Part shown: positions 1 to 6,025 of the stretch, one piece after another | How the letters are laid out: each line of letters starts with the position of its first letter | Numbering within the stretch: the stretch's first letter is position 1 | Assembly: GCA_009697555.1 (NCBI GenBank) | Contig: WLQV01000053.1 | Coordinates: 1-7,478, forward strand | Direction of reading: 5' to 3' | Source of the DNA: Actinomycetota bacterium | Lineage (GTDB): Bacteria > Actinomycetota > Actinomycetes > Nanopelagicales > Nanopelagicaceae | Length of the DNA stretch: 7,478 bases | The notes under the pieces: model-generated | The model's input: the letters and a program-made list of their open reading frames with translations, nothing else | Told to the model about the DNA's origin: nothing | Databases searched by the model: none | Position numbers and translations under genes: made by a program

Positions 1-754
1 TCTCGGCGTCAATGACCGCGCTCAGTTAGCCGAGTGTGCTGCAGTTCTGCGCGATCGCATTAACGATGCCTACATGCGCGCTGGTGTTACTTTGATCGAT
101 CCCACTACAACGTGGATCGATGCAACTGCCTCAATTGAGCCAGATGCAACAATCTTTCCGGGCAGTGGAATTTATGGCGCATCGAAAATTGCCAAGGGTG
201 CGATTATTGGACCGCGCACCACACTCTTTGATTGCACCGTCGAATCTGGTGCCAGCGTAATTGAGTCGTATTGCATCGATAGTCAGATCGGCGAAAAGGC
301 CAATGTCGGTCCATTTACCTTCTTGCGCAACGGAACCAATCTGGGGCGTGATACTCGCGCTGGTGCTTTCGTGGAAATTAAGAACACTCGGGTCGGGGAT
401 GGCTCGAAAATCCCACATCTCTCCTATGTCGGCGATGCCACAATCGGTGAGGGCTCCAACATTGGCGCTGCGACGATTTTCGTCAATTATGACGGCGTCG
501 ATAAGCACCACACCGTAGTTGGCGATCAGGTACGCATTGGTAGCGACACGATGCTCGTTGCGCCGGTCACTATCGGTGATGGGGCTTACACCGCAGCTGG
601 CTCAGTTATTACCGAAAATGTTCCGGCAGGCGCGATCGGCGTTGGTCGTGCAAAACAGCGGAATGTCTTAGGGTGGGTCTTGCGTAAGCGAGCTGGAAGT
701 AAATCTGCTGCAGCGGCCGAGAAATCGGGCGCGAAGGCCGATGAGAATAAATAA
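1..754 (+). CDS. glmU: Bifunctional UDP-GlcNAc pyrophosphorylase / glucosamine-1-phosphate N-acetyltransferase, C-terminal part
   Basis: GlmU acetylates glucosamine-1-phosphate and then couples GlcNAc-1-P to UTP, giving UDP-GlcNAc for peptidoglycan in the cytoplasm. The gene enters from the left edge. The first complete codon is at base 2, and 250 residues are visible up to TAA at 752-754. The visible part opens with GVNDRAQL, the end of the uridyltransferase domain, so that domain's catalytic core (about 230 residues) lies outside the window. The rest is a left-handed beta-helix with hexapeptide repeats such as IGPRTT, IGEKAN, VGDGSK, IGEGSN and IGDGAY. Acetyltransferase residues known from E. 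coli GlmU are present. Numbered from the first visible codon they are Arg109 (LRNG), Lys127 (FVEIK), His139 and Tyr142 (PHLSY), Asn153 (NIGA) and Asn162 (NYDG). The protein ends in a low-complexity Ala/Lys tail. The ATG at 74 is internal, not the start. prs follows after 30 bases, probably in the same transcript. Confidence 0.97.
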   Translation, partial: LGVNDRAQLAECAAVLRDRINDAYMRAGVTLIDPTTTWIDATASIEPDATIFPGSGIYGASKIAKGAIIGPRTTLFDCTVESGASVIESYCIDSQIGEKANVGPFTFLRNGTNLGRDTRAGAFVEIKNTRVGDGSKIPHLSYVGDATIGEGSNIGAATIFVNYDGVDKHHTVVGDQVRIGSDTMLVAPVTIGDGAYTAAGSVITENVPAGAIGVGRAKQRNVLGWVLRKRAGSKSAAAAEKSGAKADENK

Positions 755-784
755 TCGGTAACGACGCGAGATGGGAAGTAATAA

Positions 785-1765
785 ATGAGCGAACTACGAC
801 TCGCATCTGAGAAGCGGCTAAGAATTTTTACTGGCCGCGCATTTCCCGAGTTAGCCGAGACAGTCGCTTCTGAATTAGGAATTCCCCTTACCCCAACTAG
901 CGCATACGACTTTGCCAATGGTGAAATTTTCGTTCGCTTTGAAGAGAGTGTTCGCGGTAGCGATGCCTTCGTGATTCAAAGCCATGCAAATCCCGTTAAC
1001 AAATACATCATGGAGCAATTGATCATGGTTGATGCCCTCAAGCGCGCATCAGCAAAACGAATCACTGTTGTTGCACCTTTCTATGGTTATGCACGTCAAG
1101 ATAAGAAGCACCGCGGTCGTGAGCCAATTTCAGCTCGCTTAATGGCAGATCTCTTTAAGACTGCTGGAGCCGATCGCCTAATGGTGGTTGATCTACACAC
1201 CTCACAAATTCAAGGATTCTTCGATGGTCCAGTGGATCATCTCTTTGCACTGCCACTTCTTGCTAACTATGTTGGAAGCAAAGTTGATCGCTCACGCCTC
1301 ACCATCGTTTCACCAGATTCTGGTCGAGTGCGGGTTGCAGAGCGTTGGTCAGATCTGCTCGGTGGAACTCCGATTGCCTTCATTCACAAAACTCGTGATC
1401 CACGCATTCCTAATGAATCGCAGATGGGCCGCGTTGTTGGTGATGTGACTGGCCAGACTTGCGTAGTTATCGATGACATGATCGATACCGCTGGCACAAT
1501 TACTAAGGCAGTAGATGCACTCTTCGAAGCTGGTGCAAAAGAGGTAATCATCGCTGCAACACATGCGGTGCTCTCCGGACCTGCGATTGAGCGCCTCAAA
1601 GCATGTAAGGCGAGTGAAATTGTTATCACTGACACACTTCCAATTCCAGAAGATGCGCACTTTGATCGCTTGACCGTACTTTCGATCGCACCGCTTATTG
1701 CGCGCGCGATTCGGGAAGTCTTCGAGGATGGTTCAGTTACTAGCCTCTTCGATGGTCACTCCTAA
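785..1765 (+). CDS. prs: Ribose-phosphate pyrophosphokinase (PRPP synthetase, class I)
   Basis: Prs transfers pyrophosphate from ATP to ribose-5-phosphate, making PRPP for purine, pyrimidine, NAD, histidine and tryptophan synthesis in the cytoplasm. The 326-residue length is normal for Actinobacteria. Visible motifs are FANGE (43-47), the flexible catalytic loop YGYARQDKKHRGREP (100-114), the metal and pyrophosphate binding segment DLHTSQIQGFFD (136-147), HKTRDP (201-206) with catalytic Lys202 and Arg204, and the PRPP-binding loop VVIDDMIDTAGT (227-238). The C-terminal VLSIAPL and SLFDG segments are also typical. The ATG at 785 is chosen because a GGGAAG ribosome binding site lies six bases upstream (773-778) and the N-terminus aligns with known Prs proteins. 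No promoter is evident in the 30 bases after glmU, so it is probably co-transcribed with glmU. No rho-independent terminator follows, so transcripts may continue towards rplY. No frameshift or missing catalytic residue is seen. Confidence 0.98.
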   Translation: MSELRLASEKRLRIFTGRAFPELAETVASELGIPLTPTSAYDFANGEIFVRFEESVRGSDAFVIQSHANPVNKYIMEQLIMVDALKRASAKRITVVAPFYGYARQDKKHRGREPISARLMADLFKTAGADRLMVVDLHTSQIQGFFDGPVDHLFALPLLANYVGSKVDRSRLTIVSPDSGRVRVAERWSDLLGGTPIAFIHKTRDPRIPNESQMGRVVGDVTGQTCVVIDDMIDTAGTITKAVDALFEAGAKEVIIAATHAVLSGPAIERLKACKASEIVITDTLPIPEDAHFDRLTVLSIAPLIARAIREVFEDGSVTSLFDGHS

Positions 1766-1772
1766 GCGCAAT

Positions 1773-1802
1773 TTGCTCAAATCACCCTCCCTTGGCTAAC
1801 CT
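1773..1802 (+). promoter_or_regulatory. Possible promoter for rplY
   Basis: TTGCTC at 1773-1778 and TAACCT at 1797-1802 are separated by 18 bases and could be -35 and -10 elements. The -10 fits the loose actinobacterial TAnnnT form, and the -35 keeps only TTG. Transcription would start near 1809, giving an rplY leader of about 100 bases. A direct repeat, CCTTGG at 1790-1795 and 1800-1805, overlaps the -10 with a period of one helical turn. This is a pattern match only. Confidence 0.35.
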
Positions 1803-1825
1803 TGGGTCAGTTCCGGCGAGGGTGA
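1782..1825. repeat. Perfect 8-bp inverted repeat flanking the rplY promoter candidate
   Basis: TCACCCTC at 1782-1789 is exactly complementary to GAGGGTGA at 1818-1825, with 28 bases between the arms. The arms lie either side of the proposed -10 element and start point. It could be a regulator-binding dyad, or a hairpin in read-through RNA from prs. It is not a standard rho-independent terminator, because the following bases (AAGATTTCC) are not a T-run and the loop is long. Confidence 0.4.
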
Positions 1826-1851
1826 AAGATTTCCGTAATCGACGGCGTGAA

Positions 1852-1905
1852 GTATGAAACTCACCTGGAACTGATCGTGTTCATACCGAAGTTTCCAGAA
1901 GGAGT
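1852..1905 (+). promoter_or_regulatory. Candidate rplY mRNA leader with two interleaved hairpins, one masking the ribosome binding site
   Basis: Hairpin A pairs GTATGAA (1852-1858) with TTCATAC (1880-1886), continued by CAC (1862-1864) with GTG (1877-1879) after a three-base bulge. Hairpin B pairs ACTC (1859-1862) with GAGT (1902-1905), C1864 with G1901, CTGGAA (1865-1870) with TTCCAG (1893-1898), and C1871 with G1891. That makes 12 pairs with small bulges. The Shine-Dalgarno AAGGAG (1899-1904) lies in the right arm of B. The arms are ordered a, b, a', b', so A and B compete or form a pseudoknot. This resembles an on/off translational switch, possibly autoregulation by L25. The pairing is read directly; the function is inferred. 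Short imperfect stems can arise by chance. Confidence 0.35.
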
Positions 1906-1911
1906 AATGAA

Positions 1912-2556
1912 ATGGCTGAGATCACCATCAATGGAACATCACGTACCGAATTTGGTAAGGGTGCCGCACGTCGTGCACGTCGTGACGGATTAGTTCCTGC
2001 AGTTATCTATGGTCATGGTGAGAAGCCAGCACACATTGCACTTCCAGCACGCGAACTAGGCGTTGCACTCAAGACCACAAACGTTCTTCTTGATATTGTC
2101 GTCGATGGCAAAACTGAACTCACACTTCCTAAGTCAATCGTTCGCGATGCAATCAAAGGCACGCTTGAGCATGTGGACTTAGTAATTGTTCGTCGCGGTG
2201 AGCGCGTTATTGTTTCGGTTCCAGTACATACTGATGGCAAGTTCGATCAGGATGGAATTTTGGAAACTGTACATACAAGTATCGAAGTTGAAGCAGAAGC
2301 AACTGCAATTCCAAACTTCCTCAACCTCGACATGACTGGCTTAATGGCTGGCGAATCTCTCTATGCAGAGAATGTGCCACTACCTGCTGGAGTCACACTT
2401 ATCAGCGATCCTAAGATGACTGTTGTTCACCTATCTCTTCGTTCAGCTCAAGAAGAGATCGTTGCTGCACCTGTTGTCGCTGAAGGTGCTACACCTGCTG
2501 AAGGCGCTGCTGCTACAGATGGCGCTGCTGCTGGTGAGAAGAAGGACGATAAGTAA
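1912..2556 (+). CDS. rplY: 50S ribosomal protein bL25, long CTC/TL5 type
   Basis: bL25 binds 5S rRNA in the central protuberance of the large ribosomal subunit. The 214-residue protein has the two-domain CTC form. The N-terminal 5S-binding domain (about 1-95) shows RTEFGKGAARRARRDGLVPA (11-30), VIYG (31-34) and the HVDL segment (87-90). A beta-rich C-terminal domain spans about 96-185, including IPNFLNLDMTGL (133-144) and PLPAGVTLISDP (156-167). The last 28 or so residues form an Ala/Gly/Glu-rich, lysine-ended disordered tail, partly encoded by the repeat ggcgctgctgct (2503-2514 and 2521-2532). The ATG at 1912 is chosen because AAGGAG lies seven bases upstream, the clearest ribosome binding site in the window. 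The promoter candidate and foldable leader upstream suggest control separate from prs. No terminator is visible before pth, 44 bases downstream. Confidence 0.97.
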   Translation: MAEITINGTSRTEFGKGAARRARRDGLVPAVIYGHGEKPAHIALPARELGVALKTTNVLLDIVVDGKTELTLPKSIVRDAIKGTLEHVDLVIVRRGERVIVSVPVHTDGKFDQDGILETVHTSIEVEAEATAIPNFLNLDMTGLMAGESLYAENVPLPAGVTLISDPKMTVVHLSLRSAQEEIVAAPVVAEGATPAEGAAATDGAAAGEKKDDK

Positions 2557-2571
2557 GTTATTAACCGCAAC

Positions 2572-2600
2572 TAGTTAGGGTGCACCGCTACCCTTAACTA
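2572..2600. repeat. Near-perfect 10-bp inverted repeat immediately before pth
   Basis: TAGTTAGGGT (2572-2581) is complementary to ACCCTTAACTA (2590-2600), apart from one bulged T. The loop is eight bases. The right arm ends one base before the pth ATG. No T-run follows, so it is a poor rho-independent terminator. Each arm contributes to a TAnnnT hexamer (TAGGGT at 2576-2581 and TACCCT at 2589-2594), so it could be an operator-like dyad around the pth promoter. It could also be a weak attenuating hairpin for rplY read-through RNA. Confidence 0.5.
2589..2594 (+). promoter_or_regulatory. Candidate -10 element for a leaderless pth transcript
   Basis: TACCCT occupies -12 to -7 relative to the pth ATG. 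A TAnnnT -10 element at this distance would start transcription at or beside the A of the start codon. The bases between rplY and pth contain no Shine-Dalgarno match near the ATG, as expected for leaderless translation, which is common in Actinobacteria. No convincing -35 element is seen. Confidence 0.5.
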
Positions 2601-3173
2601 ATGGTCTGGTTAGTTGTTGGCTTAGGCAATCCTGGCACCGAGTATCAAGCTACTCGTCACAATATTGGTGCGATGGTCGCCGAGCAATTGGCAAGTTCGA
2701 ATTCGGCTAAATGGTCTGGCCATAAGAGTCGCACCGACATTGCCTCATTTAAAATTGGGCCAAACAATTCAGAATCGATAGTTGTCGCCCGTTCACATTC
2801 CTACATGAATGAGACAGGTGGACCCATAAGTGCGCTCGCAACTTTCTACAAAGTAGAACCGGCGCAGATTATTGCAATCCATGATGAGCTAGATCTGCCA
2901 TTTGCAGCACTGCGCTGCAAATTTAGCGGTGGCGATAATGGCCATAATGGATTGAAAAGTATGACGAGCGCTTTTGGTAGTGATTACCTACGCCTTCGCA
3001 TGGGAATCGGTCGCCCACCGCATGAGCAGCAAGATCCAGGTGATTTTGTATTGCGGCCATTCTCATCGGCGGAGAAGAAAGAATTGCCGGATTTTATTAG
3101 TGAGGGAGTAGCTGCGATCGAGTCTTTAATTCTGCGCGGCCTTGAGCTCACGCAACAAGATTTTAACGATTAA
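2601..3173 (+). CDS. pth: Peptidyl-tRNA hydrolase
   Basis: Pth cleaves the ester bond of peptidyl-tRNA released from stalled or aborted ribosomes, recycling tRNA in the cytoplasm. The 190-residue length is normal. The N-terminus carries VVGLGNPG (5-12) and TRHNIG (18-23). Family active-site residues are present: Asn10, catalytic His20, Asn70 in SYMNETGG, Asp95 in HDELD, and Asn116 in GHNGLKS. The loop before Asn116 reads GGDNGHNG, where I would expect more glycine; this is a mild variation and not a loss of function. RLRMGIGRPP (131-140) and the C-terminal acidic helix are typical. The ATG at 2601 is chosen because the protein then starts MVWLVVGLGNPG, matching the family, although no ribosome binding site precedes it. 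Translation is probably leaderless, or coupled to rplY read-through. The stop codon TAA (3171-3173) touches the ppc stop codon on the other strand. Confidence 0.97.
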   Translation: MVWLVVGLGNPGTEYQATRHNIGAMVAEQLASSNSAKWSGHKSRTDIASFKIGPNNSESIVVARSHSYMNETGGPISALATFYKVEPAQIIAIHDELDLPFAALRCKFSGGDNGHNGLKSMTSAFGSDYLRLRMGIGRPPHEQQDPGDFVLRPFSSAEKKELPDFISEGVAAIESLILRGLELTQQDFND

Positions 3174-5876
3174 TCAACCAGTATTACGAAGCCCTGCTGC
3201 AACACCATTGATGGTCAGAAGTAGCGCCCGACGCAGAATTGGTTCGGCATTTGCGCCCGCCTTGCGAACTCGAGAGAGCAGATTAATTTGCAGCAAGTGC
3301 AATGGTGAAAGATAAGCATCGCGCACCTGAAGCGTGCGAGCCAGAATTGGTTGATCGGCGAGCAGCTCAGATTTCTTGGTAAGAGCAAGAATTTCTGCCT
3401 TAGTTAATTCAAATTCCTCGGTAATTTTATCGAGGAAGTGGTGTAGTTCTGGTGCAACTAATTCTTCAACATAGCGGCGCGCAGTAAGTAAATCGGTCTT
3501 TGCCAGTGTCATCTCCACATTGCTAATGAAGGTGCGGAAGAAGTGCCACTCATGAAGCATCTTCTGCATTGCATCGGCCTTGCCCGATTCGCGCGCTGCT
3601 TTGAGTCCACTGCCAACGCCAAACCAGCCGGGAACGATCTGCCTGGATTGGGTCCAGCCAAATACCCAAGGAATAGCGCGAAGTCCATCAAGACCGATGG
3701 TGGCATCTGGTCGGCGTGAAGGACGCGAACCTAAGAAGAGCTCACCCAATTGTTCAACTGGAGTTGAAGCGTAGAAATAAGCGGGGAGATCGGGATGATC
3801 AACCAAGGTGCGATAGGAAGTGAATGAACTATCGCTAATTAATTGCATACATTCATTCCAGGTTTTTAAATCAGATTCGGCTTGGCGTGGCCCACGATTT
3901 AAAACCGTTGCTTCTAGCGCGGCAGCAAGTGTGAGCTCAACGTTCTCGCGGGCAAGGGTTGGAAGTGAATATTTATCGCTGATCACTTCACCCTGTTCGG
4001 TCATTTTAATTTGACCATCTATCGAACCCCACGGAAGAGCAATAAGTGCATCATAAGTTGGACCGCCACCGCGACCGACTGAACCACCGCGGCCATGGAA
4101 GAGGCGAAGCTTCACGCCATGCTTCATTGCGACATCTCGCAACTTACGTTGTGCGCGGTGAATCTCCCATTGGCTAGTTGCAATACCTGCATCCTTATTG
4201 GAGTCGGAGTAGCCAAGCATCACTTCTTGGATATCTCCGCGCAATGAAACTAATTTTCGGTAGGCAGGATTGCTAAGAAGTGATTCGAGAATCTCATCTG
4301 CCGCGCGAAGTTCGGCAACTGTTTCTAGCAATGGCGCAAAACCAATCAATGCGCGATTTTTTGCTAAATCAATCAGGCCCGCCTCCTGTGCAATAACTGC
4401 TGCAGCAAGAACATCGTGGCCACCCTTTGTCATAGAGATGATGTAAGTCTCGATCGCTTCGCTACCAAATCGATCAAGAAGATCTGCGATAGCGGCAAAG
4501 GTATCCAGGCTCTTCTGGGCAATTGCATCAAATCCAGATGTTGTGCGCTTGCTTGGGCTCGCTAATTCATTGGCAAGGAGAGTAAATCGCGCCTCTTGAT
4601 CGAGTTCTTTGTACTTCTTTTCACTCAATAGAGTTTCAAGTACATGATGATGCGCAGCTGAATGTTCGCGAATATCCATCGTGACGTGAGTAAGACCAAA
4701 GGCGGCGACTGTACGGATGGTGCGCTCGAGTAAGCCAGTTGCCATGAGCTCGCCCTTATTTGCAAAGAGTGAATCACGCATCAAAGTGAGATCGGCGAGC
4801 AATTCGGCAGTGTTTGTGTAATCACGACCTGCAGCATGGGCTGCACCCTTTGCATGGCGATCGCGAGTAAGTGCCAAGCGATGCACAATTGCAGTTGCTT
4901 TTAATCGATAAGGCTCTTCCGCATTAAGGCGGCGAAAGCGCGCTTCAAACTCCGGGATATTCTTTAAATCTGTAGCAATCGAGGCAAGTAGTTCAGGAGA
5001 AGTTCCGGCGATCCGAGTGGAGACCGAGAGCATCTGGCGCAATTGATCCATCGCAGCGATAGTCACTCGAATTGCATGGCCAACTTGTAAGACCATCGTT
5101 TCGCGGGTTACTTGCGCAGTTACATTGGGATTTCCATCGCGATCTCCACCGATCCAGGTACCAAAGGAGAGTGGGCGAGCAGTTACTGGTAATTCGATGC
5201 CAAGGCGGCGCAATTGAAAAGCAAAATCATCGAGAACTTCTGGCACGGTATGTCGGGCTAAATCATCGACGTAATACAAGGCATTCATTGCCTCATCAAT
5301 AGGTTCTGGTTGATCAAGGCGCAACTCATCGGTCTGCCAGAGCAGATCAACGGTTTCCGCAAGGCGTGCATTCTGTAAATGATCTTTCGGTTGATCAAGT
5401 AGATCAGCGATTTGGCCAAGTTTGCTCAAAATAGAACGGCGCGCAGCCTCAGTTGGGTGCGCAGTAAATACTGGCCGAACTGAAAGTCCCTGAATCCATT
5501 CACTGATGTCTGCAGCGCTAAATTCATGACCAGCTACTGGATTTTTCTGTGCCGCAATAATTTTATCGATTGCTTGCGAAAGCCATGATCCAGATTCTGC
5601 GCGTGCATCAAGCAGAGTGCGAGAGCGGTGTACCTGTTCGGCAATATTTGCTAAGTGAAAGTAAGTGCTAAATGCGCGTACTAATTGCACCGATTGATTG
5701 ACGTCGAGGTGGGACAAAATCTCCGCACCGCCACCATCTCGTACCGCTTTGCGAACGGATTCAACGAGATCGAGAAGTTCGACACCCTCTTGGCGAACCA
5801 GGGATTGCCCCAATAAATCACCGAGCTTTCGAACATCAGCGCGAAGGGCTGTGTCCATTGATGTCGGTGAACTCAT
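3174..5876 (-). CDS. ppc: Phosphoenolpyruvate carboxylase
   Basis: Ppc adds bicarbonate to phosphoenolpyruvate, giving oxaloacetate and phosphate, and so replenishes the TCA cycle. The enzyme is a cytoplasmic tetramer. The 900-residue length is within the bacterial range. Active-site region 1 reads VFTAHPTEAARR (136-147) with catalytic His140. GGDRDGNPNVTA (243-254) is the substrate-binding segment. Active-site region 2 reads VMLGYSDSNKDAG (552-564). The glycine-rich loop FHGRGGSVGRGGGP (593-606) and GSRPSRRPD (716-724) are also conserved. Lys793 (VEMTLAK), Arg852 (LQVRDAY) and Asn898 in the terminal NTG correspond to aspartate-inhibition residues of the E. coli enzyme, so feedback control by aspartate is likely. 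The ATG at 5874-5876 gives a normal N-terminus but has no good Shine-Dalgarno sequence; Met7 is an alternative start. The gene is convergent with pth and divergent from mfd. No frameshift is seen. Confidence 0.98.
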   Translation of the reverse strand: MSSPTSMDTALRADVRKLGDLLGQSLVRQEGVELLDLVESVRKAVRDGGGAEILSHLDVNQSVQLVRAFSTYFHLANIAEQVHRSRTLLDARAESGSWLSQAIDKIIAAQKNPVAGHEFSAADISEWIQGLSVRPVFTAHPTEAARRSILSKLGQIADLLDQPKDHLQNARLAETVDLLWQTDELRLDQPEPIDEAMNALYYVDDLARHTVPEVLDDFAFQLRRLGIELPVTARPLSFGTWIGGDRDGNPNVTAQVTRETMVLQVGHAIRVTIAAMDQLRQMLSVSTRIAGTSPELLASIATDLKNIPEFEARFRRLNAEEPYRLKATAIVHRLALTRDRHAKGAAHAAGRDYTNTAELLADLTLMRDSLFANKGELMATGLLERTIRTVAAFGLTHVTMDIREHSAAHHHVLETLLSEKKYKELDQEARFTLLANELASPSKRTTSGFDAIAQKSLDTFAAIADLLDRFGSEAIETYIISMTKGGHDVLAAAVIAQEAGLIDLAKNRALIGFAPLLETVAELRAADEILESLLSNPAYRKLVSLRGDIQEVMLGYSDSNKDAGIATSQWEIHRAQRKLRDVAMKHGVKLRLFHGRGGSVGRGGGPTYDALIALPWGSIDGQIKMTEQGEVISDKYSLPTLARENVELTLAAALEATVLNRGPRQAESDLKTWNECMQLISDSSFTSYRTLVDHPDLPAYFYASTPVEQLGELFLGSRPSRRPDATIGLDGLRAIPWVFGWTQSRQIVPGWFGVGSGLKAARESGKADAMQKMLHEWHFFRTFISNVEMTLAKTDLLTARRYVEELVAPELHHFLDKITEEFELTKAEILALTKKSELLADQPILARTLQVRDAYLSPLHLLQINLLSRVRKAGANAEPILRRALLLTINGVAAGLRNTG

Positions 5877-5882
5877 TTGCTA

Positions 5883-5888
5883 ATTGTG
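5883..5888 (-). promoter_or_regulatory. Weak -10-like element at leaderless distance from ppc
   Basis: On the minus strand CACAAT lies at -12 to -7 from the ppc ATG, the same position as the pth element. It matches TATAAT at four of six bases but lacks the first T. It is preceded by the dyad GGCAG-N6-CTGCC (5888-5903). No Shine-Dalgarno sequence precedes ppc, so leaderless translation is possible. I see no -35 element. Confidence 0.25.
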
Positions 5889-5917
5889 GCAGGTCTTTCT
5901 GCCCTCTCGCGCAGCGC

Positions 5918-5923
5918 TAGAAT
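5918..5923 (+). promoter_or_regulatory. Candidate -10 element for mfd
   Basis: TAGAAT matches the consensus TATAAT at five of six bases and is the best -10 hexamer in the ppc-mfd gap. No clear TTGACA-like -35 stands at 16-18 bases upstream. Transcription would begin near 5930 and give a leader of about 95 bases before mfd. Confidence 0.4.
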
Positions 5924-5957
5924 TGCACTCGATTCAAGCCCCTTCGCTGACTGAGCA

Positions 5958-5989
5958 CCCCGCCCAGTTTGAGAACGGGGCCTTTAGGC
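5958..5989 (+). other. Small GC hairpins in the mfd leader
   Basis: CCCCG (5958-5962) pairs with CGGGG (5976-5980), enclosing 13 bases. GCC (5980-5982) can pair with GGC (5987-5989) around TTTA. The short stems and the interrupted following bases (GTTTCTGG) argue against an efficient terminator. A role as a weak attenuator in the mfd leader is possible but unproven. Confidence 0.25.
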
Positions 5990-6025
5990 GTTTCTGGCGC
6001 ATGCATTAGTGGAAGAGGTAAGGCA

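Noticed and set aside
95..121. 10-bp bulged inverted repeat in glmU (ATCGATC and GATCGAT with CAC/GTG)
   Set aside because: It arises from two nearby Ile-Asp codon pairs written ATC GAT, which is self-complementary, so coding explains most of the symmetry.
131..511. Open frame of 126 codons on the minus strand inside glmU
   Set aside because: It lies wholly within the well-supported glmU beta-helix coding sequence and has no recognisable motif, so it is a shadow frame.
1469..1486. ATCGAT twice, six bases apart, in prs
   Set aside because: Both copies encode Ile-Asp in the conserved VIDDMIDT motif; the repeat is a coding by-product.
1349..1660. Minus-strand open frames inside prs
   Set aside because: They overlap conserved catalytic motifs of prs and their translations resemble no family I know.
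1766..1911. A missed small gene between prs and rplY
   Set aside because: No open frame with a plausible start and ribosome binding site is apparent; the gap is better read as regulatory sequence.
3192..3216. ACCAT-TG-ATGGT symmetry near the pth/ppc junction as a terminator
   Set aside because: The stem is only about four or five pairs with a minimal loop and no T-run on either strand, and it encodes conserved ppc C-terminal residues.
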